DNA from: Candidatus Thalassospirochaeta sargassi
GTDB lineage: Bacteria > Spirochaetota > Spirochaetia > UBA9216
NCBI GenBank assembly: GCA_028532855.1
Contig: JAQQAL010000011.1
Location: 372,001 to 436,000 of the forward strand
Length of the DNA: 64,000 nt
Reading direction: 5' to 3'
Shown: positions 49,554-61,492 of the stretch, piece after piece
Numbering within the stretch: position 1 is the stretch's first letter
How the letters are laid out: every line of letters begins with the position of its first letter
Translations under genes and position numbers: made by a program
Notes under the pieces: model-generated
Told to the model about the DNA's origin: nothing
The model's input: the letters and a program-made list of their open reading frames with translations, nothing else
Databases searched by the model: none

Positions 49554-50423
49554 ATGAGTAGAGTTATAAAATGCGGACATATTCAGGCTTCTAACCCGAA
49601 GCATGATGGAACTGTCGCAGAGATCAAGGAAGCTATGATTCAAAAGCATATTCCTTTAATCGAGGAAGCAGGAAAGAAAGGGGTGCAGATTCTCTGTCTC
49701 CAGGAGATTTTTTTCGGACCCTACTTCTGTGCTGAACAGGATATGAAGTGGTATGCAGCCGCTGAATCCGTTCCGGGGCCGACAACTGAAAGGCTCGCTG
49801 AATACGCGAAAAAGTTTAAAATGGTATTGATTTTGCCGGTTTATGAGAAGACCCTTGAAGGTGTTTATTATAATACCGCAGCTGTTATCGATGCCGACGG
49901 AAGCTATCTCGGAAAATTTCAGAAGATCCATATTCCGCACACTTGGCCGGGGTTTTGGGAGAAATTCTATTTCAAACCTGGGAACCAGGGATTTCCGGTT
50001 TTCCAGACTGCCTATGCTAAAATCGGCATCTACATATGCTACGACAGGCATTTTCCGGAATGTGCGAGGATATTAGCATTAAACGGTGCAGAGATACTGT
50101 TTAATCCTTCAGCTACAGTTGCTGGTAAATCACAGTATCTATGGGAGCTGGAACAACCCGCGCAGGCTGCTGCCAACGGGGTTTTTATCGGGGCGAATAA
50201 CAGAGTCGGCACTGAAAAACCATGGGAATTCGGCAGGTTTTACGGCTCAAGCTACTTTTGCGATCCCAAGGGGCAGATTATAGTGAAGGGAAGCGAGGAT
50301 AAGAGCGAGGTTGTAACGGCGGATCTTGACCTTGAAATGATTAGAGAAGTTCGTGACGGCTGGCAGTTCTTCCGCGATAGACGCCCCGAGATGTACGACG
50401 ATATTTGTGATTATCTACCCTGA
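49554..50423 (+). CDS. Nitrilase-family amidohydrolase (N-carbamoylputrescine amidase/beta-ureidopropionase-like)
   Basis: LCLQEIFFGPYFCAEQD, FQKIHIPHTWPGFWEKFYFKPGN, IGIYICYDRHFPECARILALNGAEILFNPSAT. Confidence 0.92.
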   Translation: MSRVIKCGHIQASNPKHDGTVAEIKEAMIQKHIPLIEEAGKKGVQILCLQEIFFGPYFCAEQDMKWYAAAESVPGPTTERLAEYAKKFKMVLILPVYEKTLEGVYYNTAAVIDADGSYLGKFQKIHIPHTWPGFWEKFYFKPGNQGFPVFQTAYAKIGIYICYDRHFPECARILALNGAEILFNPSATVAGKSQYLWELEQPAQAAANGVFIGANNRVGTEKPWEFGRFYGSSYFCDPKGQIIVKGSEDKSEVVTADLDLEMIREVRDGWQFFRDRRPEMYDDICDYLP

Positions 50424-50487
50424 TTTTAATTCTGAAGGAAATTAAAGGGCTGTATGAAAAATACCCCGTTTTGACTGTTTATCACAT

Positions 50488-50513
50488 GTCTTCCTACTAA
50501 AATGTAGGAAGAC
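50488..50513. other. Perfect 10-bp stem hairpin in intergenic region
   Basis: GTCTTCCTAC-TAAAAT-GTAGGAAGAC. Confidence 0.85.
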
Positions 50514-50572
50514 TTGCATTAATGTAGGATATTTAAACTATTTTTCTATCAGCATTATAAAGTTACATCATA

Positions 50573-50599
50573 ATAATTCCTACCTGCAAAAGGAATTAT
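50573..50599. other. Second intergenic hairpin, 8-bp stem
   Basis: ATAATTCC-TACCTGCAAAA-GGAATTAT. Confidence 0.7.
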
Positions 50600-50685
50600 G
50601 CGGACGGGGGAAAATTTTTCAGTAATAAGCCAAGTTGGTATAGTTGTTGTATTTACATAATAAAAGACTTTTGCAGGAGAATAAT

Positions 50686-51531
50686 ATGGAAACCGCAATT
50701 ATTGCCAAGTGTAGAATGGAAGATCGAATGAAGCTTCGCACCTCGGTAGGAACTCTTGTTCCTTCTTCTTTCCTTAAGAAAGACGGAAGTAGAACTGATC
50801 CCAGGATCAGCTATTTTCCCAGTGGTGAATTAAAATCAGTAACACTTGAAGAATCAGCATTTATTAAAACCTCTGTCGGTGTTTTCTCCTCTGAAAGGGT
50901 TGCCTTTTACCGGAGTGGGAAGCTGCGGAAAATCTTTCCGCAAACCGGTTTCCCCGGCCGGAATAGTTCAGGGGCTGTCGATATAGATACACTTGCCGGA
51001 ACAATTAATGTTGAACCGGAATATCTGCAGTTCTACGAAACCGGGGAGATTAAGAGGATAGTTTTTCAGCCTTCCGAAGTGGTTGAGCTTTATACACCGG
51101 CAGGAATGATTAAGGCGAGGAAAGGGGTCTTCTTTCACAGGAACGGAACAGTCGCCCGATGTGAACCCGCAGCTGAAACAATCGTTCAGACTCCTATCGG
51201 GAGAATTACTGCATACAATCCTGATCCTGAAAGCAGCCTTGTAGGGGGGGAGACACTCGCATTCAATGAAGACGGCCGGCTGACATCTGTCTGTACTGTA
51301 AAGAATATCATCGTTCAGAATCCGGGCAGTTCAAACGAAAGGCTCCTGTCACCTGACACTATACAGAGTTATTGTGATGAAGATTCCTACATTCTGCTCC
51401 CTTTGAATATCCGGTTTGAAGGCGGGTATACTACATGTGAAAACATGAGCGGTATTCATGTTCTGGCGACCGGAGCGGGTATGACTTGTATTAAGAGCTA
51501 TATGCCTGACAAGAAGAATTTCCGGCATTAA
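50686..51531 (+). CDS. MORN/YwqK-like beta-repeat protein, unknown function
   Basis: Recurring units: ISYFPSGELKSVTLE, VAFYRSGKLRKIFP, LQFYETGEIKRIVFQ, VFFHRNGTVARCEP, LAFNEDGRLTSVCT. Confidence 0.75.
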   Translation: METAIIAKCRMEDRMKLRTSVGTLVPSSFLKKDGSRTDPRISYFPSGELKSVTLEESAFIKTSVGVFSSERVAFYRSGKLRKIFPQTGFPGRNSSGAVDIDTLAGTINVEPEYLQFYETGEIKRIVFQPSEVVELYTPAGMIKARKGVFFHRNGTVARCEPAAETIVQTPIGRITAYNPDPESSLVGGETLAFNEDGRLTSVCTVKNIIVQNPGSSNERLLSPDTIQSYCDEDSYILLPLNIRFEGGYTTCENMSGIHVLATGAGMTCIKSYMPDKKNFRH

Positions 51532-51672
51532 ACTGTTTGTAATCAGGTTTCTGGCTTTTGGGTTGAATTTATGGCAATTGGGGAAAGAGGTTGTCCCTGA
51601 GCCGGAAGAATAAAAAAGGCTGTATACCGGGATTGCCTGATATACAGCCGCAGAATATTACTTATACTGTGC

Positions 51673-51846
51673 TTATTTTTCTGTATGCCCCGGACATGAT
51701 GAACCGGAATGGGTAGGGCATGCACCGGATGCCGCGGCTGAGCAGCCCGTACAAACGCCTTTCTTTTTATCCTTTCGGATTTTCAGGATCGCCAAGACAA
51801 CAACAGCTGCAATTATTGTTACAATTACGACATCCGCTATACTCAT
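51673..51846 (-). CDS. FeoB-associated Cys-rich membrane protein (57 aa)
   Basis: MSIADVVIVTIIAAVVVLAILKIRKDKKKGVCTGCSAAASGACPTHSGSSCPGHTEK; immediately downstream of feoB. Below the ORF track's length cutoff. Confidence 0.88.
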   Translation of the reverse strand: MSIADVVIVTIIAAVVVLAILKIRKDKKKGVCTGCSAAASGACPTHSGSSCPGHTEK

Positions 51847-51848
51847 GA

Positions 51849-53852
51849 TTACGCTACCTTACTCAGTTTTGCTTCGGCGCTTCTACTGCCCTTGCGCATC
51901 AAGTAGACTACATAACCGACCATCAGCACGCAAGCTATGAGTCCGCCGATAAATCCGCTGCCAAGGGTTCCCGCGGTGAACAGGGTTCCGAGCTGGTAAA
52001 CCATAAAGGCGAGGACATAACCCATGCCGAGCTGGAAGGTGATCGCTCCCCAGAGCCATTTTTTGTCTTCCAGCTCTGAGTTCATAGCGCCGATTGCGGC
52101 AAAGCAGGGCGGAGTGAAAAGGTTGAATACGAGGTATGAAAGTGCGGCTACAGCACCGATTCCCATAACCGTCATAACGTCGCTGCCGCCTGATACGAGG
52201 GCGAGCTCTTCTACATCGATGAAGTTGGTAATTGCGAAGGTTACTGCAAGGGTTCCGACGACATTTTCCTTTGCTATGAAGCCGGTAACAGCCGCTGCTG
52301 CAAACTGCCAGATTCCGAATCCGAGCGGGATGAACAGAACTGCAATCGGCGAAGCAATGCTTGCGAGAATACTTGTTTCAGGCATGCTTTCAGCAACCAC
52401 CTGGAAGCTCCAGTTGAATGTCTGAAGAATCTGAACAACTGCGTTACAGATAAGGATGATTGTTCCCGCCTTGATGATGAAGGCCTTTGCTCTGTTGAGC
52501 ATTGAAAGCGCCGCACGCTTGATGCTCGGAACACGGTATTCAGGAAGTTCCATGATGAAGTACGACTGTGATGTGTCGCCGGTAATCTTTCTGATAATCA
52601 GGCCGCTGATAATAATTACTACAATTGCAAGAATGTACATTGAGGTCCCGACCCAGGCATTTTCACCGAAGAAGACACCCGCAAAGAGGGCGATAATCGG
52701 AAGCTTGGCGCCGCAGGGCATAAAGGGTGTCAGCATTGCGGTAGTTCTTCGCTGCCTGACGTTCTTGATTGTTCTTGTCGCCATAACGCCGGGGATTGCG
52801 CAGCCGGTAGAAACTATCATCGGAATGAGAGATTTACCCGAAAGGCCGATCTTTTTGAAGAATCTATCCCATACAACGGCAACACGGGCCATGTATCCGC
52901 AGTCTTCAAGCAGTGCGAGCATGAAGAACAGAACCATGATAAGGGGAAGGAAGCCTACAACGGCACCCACTCCGCCGATGATGCCGTCAAGCAGCAGAGA
53001 TGCAAGAAAGGGGTTGGCGTTTTCCCCGATGGCGCCCTCAACAAGACCGTAAAAGGCGTCAATCCAGCCTACTAAAAGATCTGCAAGCGGTGGTCCGACC
53101 CATGCCTGTGAAACCTGGAAAACAAGCCAGATTACGGCTACAAAAATCGGGATTCCAATCCACTTATGGGCAACAAAACGATCGAGTCTGTCCTGTGCGG
53201 TCTGCTTCGATGAATCGATTTTCTTTCGTTCAACCTGATCAACAATCTCGTTTACAACTGCAAATCTGTTTTTGTCCGCAGCTTCAACCTCTTCCTTTGT
53301 TGAAGCGTTCTTTGCGCCGCGGACATGAAGGGCTGCCTGCTTTTTTTTGCCGGTGCCGACTGTGATTACCGCGTCGACCAGATCTGCAAGACCGTTTTTG
53401 CCGCCTCCAGTGGCGACTGTTTCTATTACAGGGCATTTGAGGCTTTCGCTTAAAAGAGGGGTGTCTATTACAGTCCCTTTTTTCCTGTTTAGGTCGCTCT
53501 TGTTGAGGGCTATAACAACGGGGATTCCAAGCTCGGTGAGCTGTGATGTGAAAAACAGGCTCCGGCTGAGGTTTGTTGCGTCTACTATGTTGATGATAAC
53601 ATCCGGAGCTTCGTTCTTAACAAAGTCACTGGTGATTGATTCTTCATTTGTGTAGGGGGACATTGAGTAGGCGCCCGGGAGGTCGACAACTGTAAGGTTG
53701 GCGTTGCCGGGATTAAGAGAGGATTTAATATCTCCCTCTTTTTTTTCTACTGTTACGCCGGGCCAGTTGCCGACGTGTTCAATTTTTCCGGTTATAGCAT
53801 TAAACAGCGTGGTTTTCCCGCTGTTCGGGTTACCGGTTAGAGCAATCTTCAT
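51849..53852 (-). CDS. feoB: Ferrous iron transport protein B
   Basis: IALTGNPNSGKTTLFNAITG, NWPGVTVEKKEG, VVDLPGAYSMSPYTNEE; Gate motifs VSTGCAIPGVMATRTI, TPFMPCGAKLPI. Confidence 0.97.
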   Translation of the reverse strand: MKIALTGNPNSGKTTLFNAITGKIEHVGNWPGVTVEKKEGDIKSSLNPGNANLTVVDLPGAYSMSPYTNEESITSDFVKNEAPDVIINIVDATNLSRSLFFTSQLTELGIPVVIALNKSDLNRKKGTVIDTPLLSESLKCPVIETVATGGGKNGLADLVDAVITVGTGKKKQAALHVRGAKNASTKEEVEAADKNRFAVVNEIVDQVERKKIDSSKQTAQDRLDRFVAHKWIGIPIFVAVIWLVFQVSQAWVGPPLADLLVGWIDAFYGLVEGAIGENANPFLASLLLDGIIGGVGAVVGFLPLIMVLFFMLALLEDCGYMARVAVVWDRFFKKIGLSGKSLIPMIVSTGCAIPGVMATRTIKNVRQRRTTAMLTPFMPCGAKLPIIALFAGVFFGENAWVGTSMYILAIVVIIISGLIIRKITGDTSQSYFIMELPEYRVPSIKRAALSMLNRAKAFIIKAGTIILICNAVVQILQTFNWSFQVVAESMPETSILASIASPIAVLFIPLGFGIWQFAAAAVTGFIAKENVVGTLAVTFAITNFIDVEELALVSGGSDVMTVMGIGAVAALSYLVFNLFTPPCFAAIGAMNSELEDKKWLWGAITFQLGMGYVLAFMVYQLGTLFTAGTLGSGFIGGLIACVLMVGYVVYLMRKGSRSAEAKLSKVA

Positions 53853-53882
53853 TTTTTCTCCTTAAATATAATTCGGGTTTTG

Positions 53883-54158
53883 TTATGCGAATTGTTCAAC
53901 CAATTCCTGTTTCAGCCGAGGTGCAGTCTGCGCCTGAAGCTGAGGTTCTACAATTATTGCCGAAGCGAGGTGAGCATCGATGCTGTATCTGGCGTCCTTT
54001 ACATTGATTATCAGATTGGACGCAAGCTGCGAGATTATGCTTACAGTCTCGCCCGGATAGCAGCCCAGGGTAAACAGGAATTCTTTCATGCCTTCTTCAT
54101 TGGCCTGAATCTCCGAAATCTCATATTTCCGATTGTTTTTTCCGTTTAATAGCGTCAT
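53883..54158 (-). CDS. feoA: Ferrous iron transport protein A
   Basis: FeoA SH3-like: LFTLGCYPGETVSIISQLASNLIINVKDARYSIDAHLASAIIVE. Confidence 0.85.
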   Translation of the reverse strand: MTLLNGKNNRKYEISEIQANEEGMKEFLFTLGCYPGETVSIISQLASNLIINVKDARYSIDAHLASAIIVEPQLQAQTAPRLKQELVEQFA

Positions 54159-54185
54159 TTGTAGTTCCTCCGGGTATTCAATTAG

Positions 54186-54199
54186 TTAACCATGGTTAA
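54186..54199. promoter_or_regulatory. Candidate metalloregulator (DtxR-family) box upstream of feoA
   Basis: Perfect palindrome TTAACCATGGTTAA. Confidence 0.5.
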
Positions 54200-54400
54200 T
54201 ATATTACAAGGGCAGCCTGTTTTTGTCAAGGTTAATAGGGGTGAACATAGTTAGGTTTCATAAATTATTTAATTGTACATTACTTTTTTTCAAATTAATA
54301 ATTGGCAGGATGATCAACGGCATTTTATGTTGAACTTAACAGATGGGGCGTTTGTAGTTTTAATAGTTGATTAGAAAATTGTGAGCTGAGGAGGTTCTAA

Positions 54401-54844
54401 TTATTGCCGTAGCATTTCAAGCCATTCTGATTCGGTCATTTTTTTTTCTTTGAACACAGTTTTATCAATCCATTCGGTGAGTTTCGAAATGCGGACGGTT
54501 GTTTCATGATTTATTGCATGTTCAAGTCTGCAGGCCTGGTTTTCAACCCAGTCCCCTTCCAGCTTCAGGCAGTCTTTGAAAAAGCGCATCAGCACATGGT
54601 GTCGGTTAAGAATGCATTCGGCGATTTTTTTGCCTTCAGCAGTGAGGTTGATATAAGAATTTTTCTCATAATCAATCAGTCCGTGTTCACGCAGATTGCG
54701 CATAGCTCCGGTTACGGAGGGCATTGTAACATTCATCTTTTTCGCGATATCTTTAACCCTTGCGACCCTGTTCTTTTGTTCAAGGAGCAGGATAGTCTCG
54801 AGATAGTCCTCTAGACTCGATGACAATTTGGTTTCATTTTTCAT
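54401..54844 (-). CDS. DtxR/MntR-family metal-dependent regulator (short form)
   Basis: SLEDYLETILLLEQKNRVARVKDIAKKMNVTMPSVTGAMRNLREHGLIDYEKNSYINLTAEGKKIAECILNRHHVLMRFFKDCL. Confidence 0.94.
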   Translation of the reverse strand: MKNETKLSSSLEDYLETILLLEQKNRVARVKDIAKKMNVTMPSVTGAMRNLREHGLIDYEKNSYINLTAEGKKIAECILNRHHVLMRFFKDCLKLEGDWVENQACRLEHAINHETTVRISKLTEWIDKTVFKEKKMTESEWLEMLRQ

Positions 54845-54852
54845 AATAGAAG

Positions 54853-54867
54853 CCTAACAAAATTAGG
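54853..54867. promoter_or_regulatory. Candidate metalloregulator box between divergent DtxR-family genes
   Basis: Inverted repeat CCTAA-CAAAA-TTAGG. Confidence 0.45.
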
Positions 54868-54946
54868 ATATACAATCAAGGCCGGTCAGGCTTACGGATT
54901 AGTTTAAATACTTTATATTCTGCTGAATATGATGTATCATTTTATT

Positions 54947-55654
54947 ATGACGAAGATAATGGGTATTGATATTGAAGAGCTAACGGATAAATTCCCTGCA
55001 GCAGCAGAGTATATGATTGAAATTTTTATCATCGAACGAGATTACGGTATTGTTAAGAACTCGGTTATCGCGTCCAGGCTGAAGGTTTCCAAGCCCGCTG
55101 TAACTCAGGCGATGAACAGATTGAAGAAGTACGAACTGATAGAGCAGGATTTATACGGTGCAATCAGGATGACCGAAGTTGGAAGAGTTACTGCCGCCCG
55201 CCTGCTCAAGAGGCATTATCTTATTGAGCGTCTTCTTGTCGAAGAACTTGATTTTCACTGGGTGAAATCGGATGTGGAAGCATCAAGGCTTCAGGCTGCA
55301 ATATCTGATGACTTCTCATATTTCCTGTTTGACAAGTTGGGCAGGCCTGATACCTGCCCTCATGGCAACCCTTTTCCCGGTTCAGCCCGGGAGAAAGAGA
55401 TTCTTGCTGCTCCGCGACTATGTACTGCCGGTATTGGAGATAAGCTGTCAGTAGTCAGGATAACTGAAGAGGGTGAGGCGGCCGAAGGCCTGCTGCAATT
55501 CTGCTATGAGCACAACATCAGACCCGGCAGAACTCTTGAGATTGTTGAAGAATGTGGAGAAGCCGGGATTATAGTTCTTCTTGAGGGTGAAAAAGAGCTT
55601 GAAATTCCACGTTGCTTTGCTGAGTTTATCTGCTGTTCGGGCGGACAGGGCTGA
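54947..55654 (+). CDS. DtxR/IdeR-family metal-dependent regulator with C-terminal FeoA/SH3 domain
   Basis: VIASRLKVSKPAVTQAMNRLKKYELIEQD...RHYLIERLLVEELDFHW...RPDTCPHGNPFPG; C-term SVVRITEEGE...GRTLEIVE. Confidence 0.93.
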   Translation: MTKIMGIDIEELTDKFPAAAEYMIEIFIIERDYGIVKNSVIASRLKVSKPAVTQAMNRLKKYELIEQDLYGAIRMTEVGRVTAARLLKRHYLIERLLVEELDFHWVKSDVEASRLQAAISDDFSYFLFDKLGRPDTCPHGNPFPGSAREKEILAAPRLCTAGIGDKLSVVRITEEGEAAEGLLQFCYEHNIRPGRTLEIVEECGEAGIIVLLEGEKELEIPRCFAEFICCSGGQG

Positions 55655-55820
55655 GTCTGGTTTACTCTGCTTTCTGAGTTTTAACTCTACAATTTGATGA
55701 GCATAGGAAATAAAGGTATTTTTTAAGATTATTCTTCCTCTTATTCATTCCGTGCTTGCCTCCTTAAGATTGTTGATGTTTACTTACCTCTGGACTGTCT
55801 TCCGCAGAGTAAAGGTTTAG

Positions 55821-58952
<3,132 letters not shown>

Positions 58953-58993
58953 GGCCTATATTTCTGCGGTTTATATACAGGTTTGTATTCACT

Positions 58994-59023
58994 CCGTCCG
59001 GTATTTTTCGCGGGCGGTTTTTT
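58994..59023 (+). terminator. Terminator after beta-galactosidase
   Basis: CCGTCCG-GTATTTTTCG-CGGGCGG-TTTTTT (one G-U pair). Confidence 0.75.
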
Positions 59024-59435
59024 ATTTCCAGAGCGTCAAAATTATAGAAATAATATTGAAAGAAACAAATGCATAACCGGCATTGAGGAGCACCAGGCTG
59101 AACTTTCTGTCTTCGAAAAATACAAGATTCAGCAGGCTCATTCCGCTGAATGCAATTGATGCAAGGCTTCCGATTATAATTGCGTCGACAATTCCAGATG
59201 CATCGCTGATTCCAATCAGAACCGATAAACCCGCTGCTGAAACTATTGCAGGCACAATTGCAAGCGCCATGGCTTTGTTTCCTTCGTCGCGACCTATATC
59301 TTCAGCCTTTTTCTCTATAAGCTTCAGCCAGATGTTTCCAAAAAGAACCGGTGAATACCAGAGTGCACCAATAAGCATATTAATAACAACCGAGACAAGA
59401 ACAGCCCAGATATTGAATGTAAAACTTTCAAACAT
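59022..59435 (-). CDS. DUF1761-like membrane protein
   Basis: NMLIGALWYSPVLFGNIWLKL; four hydrophobic segments. Confidence 0.8.
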   Translation of the reverse strand: MFESFTFNIWAVLVSVVINMLIGALWYSPVLFGNIWLKLIEKKAEDIGRDEGNKAMALAIVPAIVSAAGLSVLIGISDASGIVDAIIIGSLASIAFSGMSLLNLVFFEDRKFSLVLLNAGYAFVSFNIISIILTLWK

Positions 59436-59551
59436 TTTAATCTCCTTAAAAGATATATATAAAATAATATGGAAATCCCGGTCTGTCCAATTTTACTGTC
59501 TTAAAGTTGTAAAAACAGTTGATTCAATCTAATATATTTAAAGGTGGCGCG

Positions 59552-60013
59552 ATGGAGTTTATGATTATTGAAGGGGTACCCGATTATTCAAAGCTCATTG
59601 AACTGATAAGAGCAGAATGGCCGGAAGAATTCGGGGAGAAAACAGATAATGAGATGGTAGAGGATATGATTAAGAGTCATGATCCCGACAAAGACCGCAG
59701 TTTTTTGCTTGAAGATGCAGGAGCAGTTATCGGTTTCTGCCGCTGTACCGCCTGGCCCAGAAGCGCGAGGCTGACTGATACGGCCCATACATATGATATA
59801 GTTATACTTCCAGACAGGCAGGGGGAGGGATTAGGAACCCTGCTTTTGAACAGGATGATGAAAGATTGCATATCACAGGGGTTTAAAAGGCTTCTGAGTA
59901 GAAGCTTTCTCACAAATGAGGGGTCCATAAGGCTGCATGAGCGCTGCGGATTTATCGAATCGATTCGTACTGAAGATTCTATTGTATGGGAAAAATATCT
60001 ATCTTCTGAATAG
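59552..60013 (+). CDS. GNAT-family N-acetyltransferase
   Basis: YDIVILPDRQGEGLGTLLLNRMMKDCISQGFKRLLSRSFLTNEGSIRLHERCGF. Confidence 0.92.
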   Translation: MEFMIIEGVPDYSKLIELIRAEWPEEFGEKTDNEMVEDMIKSHDPDKDRSFLLEDAGAVIGFCRCTAWPRSARLTDTAHTYDIVILPDRQGEGLGTLLLNRMMKDCISQGFKRLLSRSFLTNEGSIRLHERCGFIESIRTEDSIVWEKYLSSE

Positions 60014-60069
60014 AACGTTGATTGACTTATTGAAAGGTGCTATCCTTAAATAAAACAGATTAAAACAGG

Positions 60070-60588
60070 ATGGTGACTGTGAAAAACAAGCTTACTGTAA
60101 TTGCATTAATGATGTTTATTTTTTTTGCTGCAGCCGTAGCGCCTGTATTCGCCGTTGAACAGGGGGATGATGCCCCCGCATTTGTTCTGACTGATACCGA
60201 AAGAAACTATAATTTCTCTAAGAAGATGTATGGAAATGAATGGATTCTTATTGATTTCTATGCAACCTGGTGCGAAAACTGTAATGCCGAACTTCCCTAT
60301 GTTGAGGAGCTCTATGCCGAGTTCAAGGATATTGGCTTCAATGTGCTGCTGATGGCTACCGATTCTGAGGGGCTTGATGTAGTTGTTCCATTTTTTAAAC
60401 AAAATCCCACCACGGTTAAAATCCTGATTGATAAATACCAGAAAGCTTCCGGAGCATTCGGGGTAGAAGCGCTGCCAACTATGTTTCTGGTCGATAAAAA
60501 CGGAAAAATAGCCTTTAAGACGGTTGGCTTTCATGAAGAAGACATTGAAAGTCTGCGGCAGATTCTATCGGATAACCTTAATGGATAA
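60070..60588 (+). CDS. Secreted TlpA-like thioredoxin-fold protein
   Basis: Signal peptide; LIDFYATWCENCNAELPYVEELYAEF; ALPTMFLVDKNGKI. Confidence 0.94.
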   Translation: MVTVKNKLTVIALMMFIFFAAAVAPVFAVEQGDDAPAFVLTDTERNYNFSKKMYGNEWILIDFYATWCENCNAELPYVEELYAEFKDIGFNVLLMATDSEGLDVVVPFFKQNPTTVKILIDKYQKASGAFGVEALPTMFLVDKNGKIAFKTVGFHEEDIESLRQILSDNLNG

Positions 60589-61492
60589 ACGGGTTGCGTA
60601 TAGGCTTCTCGCTGCTGTTCTGCTGCTGGCAATTCTGCCGGCGGCCCTCATATCAGCTGATACAGATATTACAATTTACTATACGGCATCTCTGAACGGA
60701 AACCTTATAGGCTGTGAATGCAAGGGTGTGCCGAAGGCGGGTCTGTCGACAACAGCTGCATATCTGCGTGAACTGGATCAATCATCATCCATTATTCTCG
60801 ATCTGGGTGATTTCAATGATGCCCGTACCGATGAGCTATTATCCAATACAATAATGGATCTATATGTTGAGCTTGGTTATGATGTCATATCGCTGGGTGA
60901 TCAGGAACTTGCCTCAGGAGTCGATTTCTTTAAAGAAGCTTCTAAAAAACTTAATTTCATTTGCAGTAATATTGAAATAGACGGACAAGCGCTGAGCCCT
61001 GAACCGGTTATTGTCGAACGCAAGGGTATAAAAATCGGGATTGCCGCCGTAATAAATCCCGACGTATTTTTCTTTTATCCTTCCGGGGTTAAAGACCGAA
61101 TTGAGCTGGGAGACCTTGAAAAAGCGGCGGCAGATGCGCTTGATGATCTTGAAGCCGCCGGAAGCAGCTATAATCTGCTGCTTTATCATGGTAATACTGA
61201 GGCTGCTAAACAGTTCTATGCGCAGCAGACCGGCTGGGATGCCGTGCTATCGGCTCATGATCAGGTTCTGTTCGAGCAGCAGGACGGAATGAGGCTTATG
61301 GCGTCTCCCGGTGAAGAAGGCAACAGGATAGGCATGCTTGAGCTGTCGTTCCGGGGCAATCGCCTGAAAGAAGTTTCAAACACACTTAGATATTTCAAGT
61401 ATGAGGCAGATCCGGAGGATGAAGGTGTTCTCCAGGCCTTTGAGGACTATAAAAAGGAACTGATTAACAATTTGAAGAATGGTAAAAAGTAA
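60581..61492 (+). CDS. Secreted metallophosphoesterase/5'-nucleotidase-like protein with N-terminal CxC and altered metal motifs
   Basis: ITIYYTASLNGNLIGCECKGVPKAGLSTTAAYLREL, LDLGDFND, ISLGDQELASG, LLYHGNTE, VLSAHDQV. Confidence 0.75.
   Translation: MDKRVAYRLLAAVLLLAILPAALISADTDITIYYTASLNGNLIGCECKGVPKAGLSTTAAYLRELDQSSSIILDLGDFNDARTDELLSNTIMDLYVELGYDVISLGDQELASGVDFFKEASKKLNFICSNIEIDGQALSPEPVIVERKGIKIGIAAVINPDVFFFYPSGVKDRIELGDLEKAAADALDDLEAAGSSYNLLLYHGNTEAAKQFYAQQTGWDAVLSAHDQVLFEQQDGMRLMASPGEEGNRIGMLELSFRGNRLKEVSNTLRYFKYEADPEDEGVLQAFEDYKKELINNLKNGKK

Noticed and set aside
52456-53052. 198-aa plus-strand ORF
   Set aside because: Antisense to feoB with no family resemblance.
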